Source of the DNA: Planococcus citri
Taxonomy: Eukaryota > Arthropoda > Insecta > Hemiptera > Pseudococcidae
Assembly (NCBI RefSeq): GCF_950023065.1
Contig: NC_088679.1
Span: 18,600,001 to 18,664,000, forward strand
Length of the DNA stretch: 64,000 nucleotides
Direction of reading: 5' to 3'
Positions 23,401 to 35,300 of this stretch are shown piece after piece. Each line of letters starts with the position of its first letter. The first letter of the stretch is position 1. The position numbers and the translations under genes are program-made. The notes beneath the pieces are model-generated. The model made no database searches and was not told where the DNA came from. It saw only the letters and a list, made by a program, of their open reading frames with translations.

Positions 23401-26400
23401 GAATGTGTCATTGTGTCAGATAGGTAAAAACGGAGAATGGCAATCGATGCGTACCTACTAACTGTACCCAAAACGATCATAACCTCATTTTTGAAAAATT
23501 TGGAGAATTCTGGGTTTGACTCTAAGGTACTTACTCAAATGAATTTACGATAAAGTACATACAAAAATTTAATTTTTGAAATTTTTTCCTAAAGAAAAGG
23601 GCTTGTTGGCTGCCTTGCCCTTTCCTCTATTCATTCTAATTAAGGCAGCTATAATTTTATGCGGTGTTGATGATAGGCTACGTACGTTGATGTGAAATAC
23701 ATAGATTCCAGGAAATCGTAACTGGGCTTTTTCCTTTTACTCGTTGAATCACTTTTATGTATTATAATTTCTGTTGAAAAAATTCATTCGTGTTGATTTT
23801 TTTATTTTTAAGTAGAAATGGATTAAGTCGTCTGGTTATTACGAAGGGCATCGGCTAGCAAAGAAATACGTACTTAAAACTGTAGGAAAGGTTAATAATT
23901 CACCTGCAGGTATTGAAACTGCTAATTTTTTAATGGCCCCTTTTTATATACTGATGCGATTCATTAGGTGAGAAGTACTAATTGCGCGTGTGTTGTTTTC
24001 ATTATTATTTATTCTTGAAATTTTCAGTTTGTTTTCATCCATTTCTTTCTAATTTACTTTTCTGATACGAAATTAGGTACGTCATAACGAACGAGTAACT
24101 TTGTTTCGTATTGAATCGCTAAAATTGAGAAAAAAATGTGTACGCTTATCAATTGTTTTTTTTTTTTTTTTTTGCATAAATTTGAGTGTTCAGTTTCGAT
24201 AAAAATAGGTCTTTTTTTTGAAGTATGAAATAAATGAATATACATATATATTTGTTCATGTCAGTGTTGCCAATCTCCAAGATTTATCCCGAAATAGCAA
24301 GATTTTTCATACTTCCTCCAAACTTCCTAATAAACTAGTCTAAATCTCAAAAAAATCGCAAGAAAAATCAACCAAAAATCTGAAAAATCCATTAAAGGTT
24401 GAATTATGTAAGGAGATAAATTAGCATTTTGGGGGGGGGGGTTGCAGAAAAAAGGTAATCTTTCAAACTGATAGATACAAGATATGACTCGCGGATCTGC
24501 TTTTATATCTTGAACAGACAATTCTCCTTTCCCTTTCTATACCCTTCAACTGGATACCTGAAAAATTTTTATTTTCTTGCATAAGGGGACGAGTTCCTGA
24601 AAAAAAAACAATTTTTACGAAGAGCATGGTCTGAAACCTACATTTAATCAAAATTTTAATTGCATAAACTAATTGTTCAATTTTGGAAATTTTTTGAAAA
24701 TCCAAAAATGGTAATTTCTGAAAAGTATGTTTTTTCTGTTTAAAATTTTTGATATTTTGTTTCCCAGAAAAAATGGCGAAACTCAGTTCTGAAGCTGATA
24801 TCAACTTCCCTAGTCTGAATCCCACCATTTCCAGCCATTTTGGGAGTCTCGAATTAGATTTTTCTATTTTTCAAGAATTTTTTGATTTCTTCAGAAGACG
24901 TGGAAATCAACTTGGGTTGCTAAAAGTCTAGTTCTTGTCTATTCTCGACCTCTTTAACGAGTTCCTCCACAATTTTGACGATTTCCAGACGGACATCTCG
25001 AGTCCGTTTTTTTGACCAACATTTACCTACGAGTATGAGGCTAAAAAATTGAACATTTTCTGTTCATGGAGAAATTTTTTAACCTCGCTCGAATGACTAT
25101 ATTATTTTCCCTAAAAAACGACCACCTCCTCTTCCGTACTTGGATTTCGACCAAAATCCTCCAGCCTGATTTTTGATTTCTCCAAATTTTTTGAATTTTT
25201 TCGGGAAGTGCTGAAATTTTTTTTTTTGGGGGGGGGGGAGATAAAAATTGCGTTTCAGCTTATTTTCAAAATTGTTCACCGAGTTAATTCGCAGTTTGAG
25301 CGATTTCCAGAAGTTGACAGTGTTGCCAAAATCGTTGCCTTCGAGTACTTGATTGATTTTTTTTGTATTGAACGAAAATCAAAACTTGAAGTATGCATGC
25401 CACATTGGAATTTCTTGAAAATTTGTTTACATTTTGTAATTTTTTAAAATCCCACCACGTATGTTGAAAATATTAGACTTGACGTTTTGAGCTGGGAAAT
25501 TTCCTCGAGAATGCAACCTTGCTAGAAATTTTTCCTCCAGCAGATATTTTTGCTCCAAATGAAATTTCAAGAACCTGTTCCTCTCAGATGGATTGAAAAG
25601 TAGTGAAAAAAGGCTCAAATTGCACCTTACAAGTTACAACCTGAGATATGTGCCTGTGAAATTGATCATTGAGTAGATTCGATGAAGGGGGAGGGTGAAG
25701 AGAAAAATGATTGAAGTTTATCAGTGTGAACCTGTGAAGTGGTGCTTCTCACTCCATTGAGTCGACAAGAGAATCGTAAAAAGTACAAGTATGTACTCGT
25801 GGTATTTAAATCGGGTACGTTAAGAAACGGAAAAAAAGGGTCGAAAGTACGTATGCGCAGACAGTAAAAGTGATAATTGATATCTTCCCTGTGCTCGTTT
25901 CCTTCACCGGTTTTTTCCGCTCTATTTATATTGTTTAGAGGCTGGCTGCGGGGGAAAGGGTTAAAATGTGAAGGGGGAAGGGAGGGAAAACGGTTTTTTA
26001 AATCTGAATAGGTACATATGTACCTGCGTCAATTTTTTCGATTGTTTTTAGACACCAAATGTCCGTTTAATTCGCCTTTTTAGTTTTTCAAATCCCTTCA
26101 CCCCTTCCCCTTTCCTATCTGATATGGAAATCAGGATTTGAGTACGTGTATCACAAAGGCTATGATGAAATTATGGTAAAATTTGCGAATTTGTTCTCGT
26201 TTTAATTATGTAAGGTGACAATGCTGTAGAAATTTGAGAATTTATATTCCTGTCATTTTCTTCATCCTGTCTTATTGAAAATCAGCCAATTTTTTGGTAT
26301 TTTGCAGCACTTGTGCTTTAATTCATGATAGGTATTATTTCAATTTGAAAATTTCAAGCTATCCACCTCCTTCCCTCACCGATCATCGAATGAGTGAAAA

Positions 26401-26572
26401 TCATTATCAATGTCTTATCTAAATGCACTCAAATTTGTCAACAAAAACTGGTTCAACTCTTGTGAATTGATTGAAATTTTTAAAAAATGAAATATATCTC
26501 AACAACGTCACTTACCCTTCTTTGCTCGGCCTTTGATAAAGCCGAATAACGGTATTCGTTGGAATGAGCCAT
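13390..26572 (-). CDS. dpn: Deadpan-like bHLH-Orange transcriptional repressor
   Basis: Three minus-strand exons join in phase 0: 26572-26516 (19 codons from ATG), 19201-19106 (32 codons) and 14493-13390 (367 codons plus TAG). They give 418 residues. The basic region has the HES-family proline (NNKPIMEKRRRARIN, residues 20-34), and helix-loop-helix runs to about residue 77. An Orange domain covers about 86-131 (DPTVVHKFKTGFNECAGEVS). A Ser/Thr-rich tail with a T7 run and a VKDE sumoylation-like motif leads to the Groucho-binding WRPW at the extreme C terminus. 'LSKAEQRR' before the basic region, 'ILEMTVKHLQS' and 'GIDNGVKQRL' fit Deadpan better than Hairy. In Drosophila, Deadpan keeps neuroblasts self-renewing, binds DNA with E(spl) proteins and responds to Notch. 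Hairy is the main alternative. Confidence 0.93.
15900..16215. repeat. Tandem duplication, 157-bp unit x2
   Basis: Both copies contain a GAAAGTGAAGTATTT motif, ATCGGTTAAAAAATGTC, ACTATTCCAAAGCACAAC and GGCAATGTTGCCAATTTTC. The shared GCAATGTTGCC starts at 16021 and 16178. Confidence 0.85.
16870..17460. repeat. Diverged tandem array, about 210-235-bp unit x3
   Basis: GAGCTGAAA or GAGCTGGAA recurs at 16993, 17227 and 17437. Each is followed by an AATTGAGATGAATTGAAC-type stretch and preceded by AAATTTTGGATATTTTGAAA in the later copies. Confidence 0.75.
17628..17880. repeat. Tandem duplication, 131-bp unit x2
   Basis: Copies share GTCAAAGT, AAAAAAATTGAAATTTTACT and a poly(C)/poly(A) block (GAAATTTTACTGA at 17661 and 17792). 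The flanking sequence at about 17880-17980 resembles 63140-63250, so it belongs to a dispersed family. Confidence 0.8.
19106..19201 (-). CDS. dpn: dpn exon 2: basic region, helix 1, loop
   Basis: The acceptor on the minus strand is CTGTTACAG and the donor GTAAGT. The 32 codons read NNKPIMEKRRRARINQCLNE and then LKTLILDATNKD. The DNA-contacting basic residues and the HES proline are all present. Confidence 0.95.
19202..26515 (-). other. dpn: dpn intron 1 (7.3 kb)
   Basis: About 19300-21150 is less repetitive and is a candidate intronic enhancer region. A TIR element lies at 22881-23530. The rest is AT-rich with C/G homopolymer runs. No exon is needed or seen between the flanking phase-0 sites. 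Confidence 0.8.
22881..23530. mobile_element. 650-bp element with 30-bp perfect inverted ends
   Basis: Left 22881-22910 begins GTACCTTAGAGTCAAACCCA. Right 23501-23530 is its exact reverse complement. Inside are two tandem copies of a 145-148-bp unit (CACTTTGGACC at 23240 and 23385, GATGCGTACCTACTAACTGT in both). An internal third copy of the end motif lies at about 23073-23100. No ORF or clear target-site duplication is seen. Confidence 0.7.
26516..26572 (-). CDS. dpn: dpn exon 1, coding part
   Basis: The ATG (26572-26570) opens MAHSNEYRYSALSKAEQRR and the donor is AGG|GTAAGTG. LSKAE-RR just before the basic region is the arrangement of Deadpan. The 5' UTR continues to higher coordinates. 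Confidence 0.85.
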
Positions 26573-28520
26573 CGATGAATGTATCCTCGACTCCAGTTCA
26601 TCCTCACTAATTGGCATATTAAAATAGACTACGGTGAATCAGGCAGTCACCTCTATCACCGAAACGTTTTTTATTTATTCGCGAATCAATCGATTGATAA
26701 GAAAAATCGTACACTTTTCAAACGTGTGATGAAAAAATTGCAAAAATTATCGTCGAATCGCGAACGAGATTCACACTGAACTTGAGAAATACATATAAGA
26801 ATACGTGAGAAAAAAAACGAACCAAAATAACGATTACACTTGTCAAGTAGGGGTTAATTAATAACGGTCACAAGCACTGGAAGTCGTATACTACAGCACA
26901 CATACACATTCACACATCCACCAATAAATTAAAGAACAAATAAAACAATCGACTAATATGTATAACACTCGCGAACAGAGATACAACAAACACTCGAGAA
27001 GCTGGCTGATAAAACTAGTAATGATTATCGATGGTGTTCGTTGATCTTGTGGAGAATCTCGCTGATCTGTGTCTGTGAGCCCTGCGTGTGTAGTTCGGAG
27101 GTAGAAAATCGAATAATGATTGGTCGATCTGTGTTGTGGGCACCGCTCGCATCCGAATCTGCCGAAATGAGATGACGACTGCGAGAGTCTACGACGATAC
27201 GACGATTGAGTTTATAGTGTAAGAGAATTTGAATGGACTCGATCGAATGAAGTGTAGATTCACCTCACCTATGTACGAGAATGAGAATGAGAATGAGAGA
27301 GAGAGTGAGAAAGAGATGGAAGGATCCGTGGGAATTCTTGTCCGTCGACCGAGGCGGTGGTGGTGGTGGCGGCTACGACGAGGACGATGATAGCGAAGGT
27401 AGAGAGCAGGGTGTGATGGTGCCTGTGCCTGTGTATGTGTGTGCCCTTGCTCACAGATGGGATCCCGGCTACCGTGTTAAGGGAGTGAAAATCCCACGGT
27501 ACCCTACCCTGTCAGCCCTCCTGGTCCGTCGTACATAGTCTTCAGCAACGCTTTGGTAACTCACCTGAACGATTAAATAACGACGTGTAAAGCTATGTGA
27601 ATGTCCAAGTGTGCGTGTGTTTGTGTTTTACGAGTAGTACGAATACTATAACTATGTAGTATGTACTCGTAGTACTTATTATACGAGTACTACACTAGGG
27701 ATATTGTATGGCCGAGTTAATGTTACTGATATGTGGGCTAAATAATTATTGTATGTACTATGGTGGTATGGGCCTCGGGGTCGTTAGTCTTATGTATATT
27801 TTTTTCAACTTTACTTCATTTTTCACGATTTTAAGAGTCCTGAAATTTGATTTTTTTTTTGGTCGGTTCTCTAAACGAATGTTTTTTTTTCTTCAAATTT
27901 TTCGTAGTTAATTATTAATAGGTACCTGACTGACGTAGTAACTCGAAGGATTTACGAGGCTCGTTAAACCGGATTATTTGTTCGTAATGCTCGTGTCTAT
28001 GGATATCCATATTAGTACGAGTCGATGGTCAATGGTCCATAACCCTTTCGGTGCCGAGCAACGACACGACTGGGTACATTATTGGAAGATGAAATTGAGA
28101 ACCGGATCGTGGGGGTGGGTTTTTCCTCATCTCTTCGAGACTTGTGTTTTGTTTATACTCGTATAGTAATTCGACAATTAATGAATTTTTTTCCAAGATG
28201 GTCGTTAACCTTACACACGAGTACTTTTATCACATAGGTGCTGAGTACCCGAGGCTGGGTCTGGGTCATGTGGTCCGATCACTGCCTATGAGTGTGGATG
28301 GTTTTGCTAGATCGTGGAAAAATATTCTTCTCTCTGATGTACTATAATCATGTATAGGTTCTTTATACGTTTACGTATGTATACCTAGACCTATACGCGT
28401 GGGAATTATCTATTTACGTATGTATTTAGTCTATAGCGTAGGAGAGGTGTGCTGGAGCGGTGGTCGAGGTGTATTGATGAACGCTGCGTGAAAATGCGAG
28501 TCGAGGTATTCCGACCGGCG
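26573..28520 (-). promoter_or_regulatory. dpn 5' UTR and proximal upstream region
   Basis: Relatively GC-rich, unique sequence upstream of the dpn ATG. A minus-strand TATAAA lies at 27216-27211 and an initiator-like CAGTC about 35 bp downstream. GAGA-type repeat lies at about 27279-27320 and a GGT-rich stretch at about 27352-27375. CGTGGGAA at 27327-27334 matches the Su(H) core YGTGRGAA, and the same core is at about 28398. AG|GTGAGT on the minus strand at about 27564 could be the donor of a 5' UTR exon. The transcription start is therefore uncertain. Confidence 0.4.
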
Positions 28521-28839
28521 AACGGATGATTTATTATTTTGATGTGATTTATCGCGAAATTTTGTTAGATGCGATGTGCGAAATGAATGAAGGAGAAGAT
28601 ATCGATGAGCATGCGCCGATCGTGTTTGTGGGTTCGGGTCTGAAGTTTATTCGGATAAATTTTGGTATGTTTTCAAAAATGTACTGGAGATTCCAGAATG
28701 ACTCGAGAGAGATTCCATTGATTGATCTGCGAGATATTGAAAATAGGCACCTACGATGATAGCAAATTTCAGCTTTCTAACTGGATTAGGTGAAATTTCG
28801 TGGAAATTGTAAGTTTCAAAGATTTTCTGCAGCCTCGAA

Positions 28840-30790
28840 GAGCATTAAAATTGCTGATAAGTTGAAAAATTGCCAAAATTGTGTGAAAAAGTGTTCACAA
28901 CTTGATAAAATGATGTAAAAACTGTGAAAAGGGCATTTAAACCCCTAATGATTATGAAAATTTTAGTAAAAATTGCCGAAAAAAGTGTTCAAAAACTGGT
29001 ACTTCTCAAGTAACTGAAGTAACTGTTTGATACCTATTGGCAAAAAATTATTTTTTTTTTTTACTTACAAAGATTGAAAAAAAAACTTTTTTTTGATAAA
29101 AATTTCTAAAAACTTGCTATTTTTGTCAAAGGTTGCTAAAAAGTCTGCCTTTTGATAAAATTGGAAAAGTTTCGCTTTTTGCCAAAATTGAAGAGTTATT
29201 TTTCGCGAAACTTGAAATTATCCGGGCAAAAATTTCCAAAAAGTGTCATTTCTTTTAAAAATTTCTCAAAACCCTCGTTTTTTTCAAAAATTACCGAAAC
29301 GCCCTGTTTTTTGCTAAAATAATTGTCAAATTCTGGTTTTTGAAAAAATTGCTAAAAAGTTATTTTTCTCCAAAGATTGCCAAAATTCTCACTTTTTTTT
29401 TTCTGAAAATCTCTAAAAAGTTTCGATTTTTTGCTATAAATTACTGAAAAGCTTTATTCGTTGCTGAAATAGTCGAAGTTTCAGTTCTTGCCAGAAATAG
29501 TAAACGTTTTTACTTTCATCAAAATCGCTAAAAGGTCTTGTTTTTGTCAAAAGTTCTGAAAATTGTCGCTTTTTTGAAAATAATTCCGTCTAATTTTTTT
29601 CAAAAATTGCTCGAAAGCCTCCGCCATTTTTCAGGAATTGTCAAAAAATCCCATTCTATGACCAAAAATTGCTGAAAAGTTCTTTTCTTTTGTCAAAGTT
29701 GTCCAAGTCATCATTTTTGAAAAAGTTGTCATATTTTTCTCTAAATTTCTAAAAAGTTTTGCTATTTTCCAAAAATTGCCGGAAAGTCATTTTTTTTCTA
29801 AAAATTACGTAATAAAAAACTTTGGGGTTTCCCCAAAAATTACTGAAAGCTCCATTTTTTGCTGAAATAGTCGAAAAGTCTCAGTTCGTGCCAGAAATAT
29901 CAAAAAGTTTTTATCTTTATCGAAATCGCTAAAGGGTCTCGTTTTCGTCAAAAGTTCTGAAAATCGTCGATGTTTTGAAACACGAGTAATTCTCCAAGAA
30001 GGTCTAATTTTTTTCAAAAATTTCTCGAAAGCCTCCGCCTTTTTTCTTGAATATTGTCAAAAAGTCCTACTTTTGGCCAATAAAAATTGCTGAAAAGTTC
30101 TTTTTTTTGTCAAAGTTGTCCAAGTCATCATTTTTGAAAAAGTTGTCATATTTTTCTCTAAATTTCTAAAAAATTTTGCTTTTTTCCAAAAATTTTCGGA
30201 AATTAATTTTTTTCCTAAAAATTACGTACCTTACCTTACTAAAAAAACTTTGTTTTTCCCCAAAAATTACTGAAAAGCTCCATCTTTTGCTGAAATAGTT
30301 AAAGTCTCAGTTCTTCTTGAAAATAGTAAACAGTTTTGCTTTTGTCAAAATCACCCAAAAGGTCTCCTTTTTCGTCAAAAGTACTAAAAATTGTAGTTTT
30401 AAAAATTTCTAAAAAAAAGTTTCATTTTTTCCCCTAAAATTATCAAGAAGTTTCACTTTGCCAAAAATTGCTAACAACTTCTTTTTTCTGCTGAAGTTGT
30501 CAAAGCGATGATTTTTAAAAAAATTGATATTTTTCCAAAATTGCTAAAAAGTTTTGTTTTTTTCCAAAATTAGCCAGAAAGTTACCTTTTTCTTGAATAC
30601 TGAAAAGTTCCATCTTTTGCTGAAATAGCCGAAGGCTTACTTCCTGCCAGAAATTATAACAAGTTTCGCTTTTGTCAAAATTACCAAGAGTTGCTCAAAA
30701 GTTTCCTTTTTTGCCAGAACTAGCCAAAAAAATTGTCTTTATTGCTAAAATTGTTCAAGTCTAGCTTCAGCCAAAAAATTTACAAAAACT
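28840..30790. repeat. Family A/B repeat field with about 400-bp higher-order units
   Basis: About 28850-29000 is family B and about 29050-30790 family A. A longer unit starting TACTGAAA-AGCTCCAT-TTTTGCTGAAATAG recurs at 29442, 29841, 30268 and 30598. The segment from CTCGAAAGCCTCCGCC repeats at 414 bp spacing (29621 and 30035). Confidence 0.8.
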
Positions 30791-32116
30791 CTTAAAGTAT
30801 CTAGTCTAATAGTTCAGTGTCTTTTTCGATGAAATTGCGAAGAAGTATTCCTTCTTTGTTAGTTAATGGTCCAGTTTTTTTTTTTTTTTTTTGTAATTTT
30901 TTCTGCATTATAAAATTTTTCTTGCGTTTTGTAATTTTTCAGGGTTTCTTGGTTACCTACCAATTTACTTATTATTTTTTTTTTTTAAGAAAACATCGAG
31001 AACTAGCTCTGAAGAGCTTTCAAAATGTTTTAAAATTAAAAATACTTACTACTTACATATAAATAAATATAAACATTTTGGAATTCATCCCCTCCATTAT
31101 TTACTTTAATTTTGTACGAGTAGTTGAATTATTTCGAATTTTCTATGATTTATTTTCAAAAAAGTGAGATCATGGAGCATGGACACCTCCCTCCTTGATC
31201 GAATGGTCCACTATTTCAGAGTCAATAATATTATTCCCTCCAATAATTACTACATACTCACGAATGCTTACGTTTCAGGTTAAGACAACAATGACTGATG
31301 AATTCAATTTTTTTTCCTCCATAGGAGGGGGCGGGAAGAGGAGGTTGGAAGAATCTCAGCTCCCCTCCCGTCAGTATTAATCCGTCTATATTTACGTATA
31401 ATTTATGATTTGAGATTAGTGTTATCAACTCTTCACCCCCCCCCCCCCCAATTATCCGAAATAGATCTAGAGTTTCCACGTCAAAGTCCATTCTATTAGT
31501 TATGAATTTATTTCAAATTGAATATATTAAGACTTTAAATTTTGAAAATACATTATGTTGTTAAAACTTGACGCATTCTGGTGAACTTTACAGTAGGTTA
31601 AAATATGATCATTTATGAGTTGATGGTTATTCTCACGAAGGAAAAATAATCATTCAAATTTTTTACTTGTAGTTTCTTCACTCTGCTTGGTTCTTGATTT
31701 TTTTTCTGAGAGTGTTATTGAAATAATACTTGAATATTTCATTTTTATTCTCGAGTAGGATGAAGGCTCGTTTCGTTTGTCAGAGAATAAAATTCATCAA
31801 TTATAATTTAATCTCAGAATCCATCTCGCGAATGGAAAGCAGCTTATGTAACTATTTTTTCTTTTAGAATCGCTCAGTATCAAATTTTTCTTGAATTTCA
31901 ATTCCTCCCAAAGCCTTTGAACTTTACTTTCCGTGAGATTTGTTCTTCGAAATATGTATGGCAGATGAATGATGATCGTATCTTGATTATCACATGTGTT
32001 CTGATATCAGATTGACCTATATTTCAAAGTAGGTACAGGCATTTATTCTCCTTTTAGCATCCCCTAGATGATCCCTGCTCTCATTATTTGTTCAATCAAT
32101 CTTCGTCGTATCTCAG
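30791..32116. other. AT-rich spacer, no gene seen
   Basis: It contains a C13 run (31437-31449) and a T17 run (about 30876-30892). From about 31500 the sequence becomes less repetitive. I see no exon. Confidence 0.5.
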
Positions 32117-32312
32117 GTGTATTTTTATCACCTACTTTACAAGACGTTTAAAAGCGTAGGTAGGTATGAACCCGATGAGATAAAAGTGGTGACCGCGTCC
32201 GCCCCTAAAAAGACAGTGATCCAATGCGAAAGCGAGGCGAAATTTCTCACTGAAAATCATCGAAACCTACGTAAACTAATTTCACTCGAGAAGACCGTGG
32301 GATCGACTAATC
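32117..32312 (+). CDS. Possible internal exon of an unidentified plus-strand gene
   Basis: TATCTCAG|GTG opens 65 codons ending at AATC|GTAAGA. The peptide includes YEPDEIKVVTASAPKKTVIQ and ESEAKFLTENHRNLRKLISL, with composition much less AT-driven than nearby ORFs. I do not recognise it. Support: open frame, flanking splice-like sites and a local GC rise. Against: short, no homology call, and no partner exon found. Confidence 0.25.
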
Positions 32313-32329
32313 GTAAGATATTCTCATAG

Positions 32330-35300
32330 GATTTCGTACGAAAGTGAAGAGAAAAAAAAAGATATCCTATTTCCTTTTTGGAAAAAACCTTGAACTACAT
32401 TCGACACAATCCTTATAATCCTTGTGCGAGTATTATAAGAAACTCGAAAGAGTATTAAAAATGAGAAAAATAAAAAAAAAGAGGGGGAGAGAATCTCGTA
32501 GGTTTATAGAATGAGAAGGTATCCTACTCGTACATAAAGAGATAGCCGCTATTTATTGTGTTTTTGGTCTAGTCCTGCGCTTGGCAAAACCAATCAGCGC
32601 GTAACCTTAGGTAAATTGGTGAACGGTTTACCTGACTTTCGAAGTTTCGACTACCACTATACTGTCATAGTGTATGTGTAGTTTGGAGAGGAAAAAAATA
32701 AAGGTGTTACGGTGCGTGGGAATCCCGCAAAGCATAGCGATCTGGTTCATACATATGTGTACTCCCTTGTTATATGTACAGGTAGTTGTATTCGTTTTCA
32801 ATTTTTCCCTTTCCTTGCTACCATCGAAGTCGTCTGCCCTTTAATGAGTAAGGGTATGCGGTGTATGTGTTTGTTGTGCTGCGAGTAACTTCAATTACGT
32901 GTCTCCCTTTCTCATTCGATAGGTAGCGTTATCGAGGTACTTGGACTTTTGTTTTCATCGGGGCTAATTTGGATTTTCATTTGTTCTTCTTTTCAAACGG
33001 GTTGAAAACAATGTGCCGAGCTGTAAATTACCCATTCGAGTTGTTCGGTTTCGGTACAAATACAAACAAATGGGTAGATGTGAACGAGATGCTGATTAAA
33101 AAGTTACCATGGTGAGAAGATCGGTGTATCGTGGTCAGTGGCGTATTGTGATCCGAAGAGGTGGGAAAAATTTGGGGGAAAGCTAACAAAAGGATGAGTA
33201 AGATTTGGAATAGTGGTAATTATTTAGTGTAAGGAAACCATTGTGGTGTGAATAAAAAACAAACAAACAAATGTTCGTATAAAAATATGAAATGGTAACA
33301 CTTCTTTGGTCGGTGTCAGAAATGATCTCAAGTGAACAACTAACCCTTTAATTTTCTCATTGGAGTGGATCAGGTGAGATAAATAAGCTTTGGGAATTTG
33401 ATCAAAGCCCTGGAGGGGGTGGCCTATGTACTTTGAATTGGAAGTTTTCCATGAAAAATTTGGCTGTTTTATTTTCTACTTTTTTTAAATTCCAGTCTGT
33501 TGCTATTTTCGAAACTCGCAAGGGTTAGGGAGGGTGTTGGGAAAATGGGAATGATTGACAAATGAGCTTGCTTTTAATTGGTTTTCTGAGTTGTCAGTTT
33601 TTTTTCTTCAGAAAATTGCCTCACTGTTGCATTAATAATTGATTCAATGGTTCATTTTCTGAAAAAAAAAAAAAAAAAAAAAAAGGTTGGCGAGGAAATT
33701 CTTTTTTGAACGCGTATAAGAAAGAACAAGTCCTCTTTTGTCATTCCTTTATAAATTTCGACCGAAAAAGAAGGAAATGAATCGATCATGATCATTTTTC
33801 AATTAATTATGATGTATTTTTTACTGTCGTGACAAGTGTAACATCATCGCCTCAATCGAATTATATGCCTGGGTATTTTTGTCATCGAGAAAGAAGTTGA
33901 TATTGTACGTTGTTAATACGTAATGTAAAAAGGCACACGCACTCGTGCTTTATCCTGTTTCTCCTTTTTCTTCGCGTTGCGCCTTAGACGAGGGGGAACT
34001 CCTTATCTTTTATTCATGACCTTCTTTTCTTACAATAAGGTACGTGAATGCATGGTAATGCAAAAGATTATACAGTTCAAGGACTCGGTCGTACACTTGT
34101 TTGCACCTTTGAGTGTGAAATTGTTAGTCAAGTTTTGAAATGAATCCTTTTTTTATTTTATTTTATTTTCCGATTAGTTTTGACACATTGTACTTACTTG
34201 GTTGAGCTTGTGAGATTTCCGCATCAAAGACAAGGCCAAGAAAGTTGAGAGTAAAAATGAAAATCGTCAGGAGTTGAAAATTTTTTTCATATGTGAAAGA
34301 ATTTTTGTTTGATAATTTTGAAAAATTTTGCGATAACATTTTAGCTTTTTTGAAGCTTATCAAGTCATCATTAGCTCTGGTCTCTTTGATGCCTGACAGT
34401 GATTGAATTTGAGAATAGGTTTTTTATATGGTAATTCACTTCTTCCTCAAGGTCTTTATTTTTGTATGCATGTGTTTAATATTGGTGGGAAACTTTCAAA
34501 ATTTTACATGTATTGCTCCAAATTGTTAAATCGCTTCATTTTGACTAATAAAAAAAATAATTTTTTTATCCTAATTATTTTTAAAATTCGTGTTAAGTGA
34601 ACCTCGGGGGATAACTTTGTCTTCATTAGACCACTTAGTAAGAGGTTATATGTTCCCCCTCGAAAAATACTATGTGATATATTCAAGAATTTTTGACACA
34701 TATCATTCAATTGAAATTACGAAGAGTTCACTGATTCATTCGTTAAATGAGAAATTTGGAATTTTCCAATCCAAATTCAAACTTTTCGATTCATATCCCT
34801 TCTTTGTAGAATTTACAAAAATAAAAATGAATTGCAAAATTTTTCATTTGCCAACTTAAAACTCTGAATTCAGAATTTGCCAATATTTTCAGAACTTCCT
34901 GCTTTAGGAAATGGAAAATTACAAAAATTTCCCAATAATGCATGTTGCCTTCCTTTTATCGAAATTGTATTTTGTGATGAAAATTTCATTAAAAATCCTC
35001 AAGAAGTTTGAACATTTGAAAAATGAAAAAATTGAAATGATAAAGGTGTTTTTGACAATACCACTTCCCCCTCCTCCCAAAAAATATAAATAGTGGAATA
35101 CTTAACCGAAGATGTTCGCTGGAAAAGTGAAAAATTGACTTGTAAAATTTTGATATCCTCTCGTTTGAAAAAAAAAAGAAAAACGTGAAAAGTTGGTAAA
35201 ATATCCTTCAAATGAAAAATTGAAATAGTAGAGTTATTTTTGACACCGATTTCGCTATAGAACAACCTTGAAATGTTCAAAGACATTGGAAACGCGAAAA

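Noticed and set aside
13390..26572. Assignment as hairy rather than deadpan
   Set aside because: LSKAE-RR, ILEMTVKHLQS and GIDNGVKQRL match Deadpan. Hairy has ILEKTVKHLQE and a different Orange domain. ILDATNKD is hairy-like, so some doubt remains.
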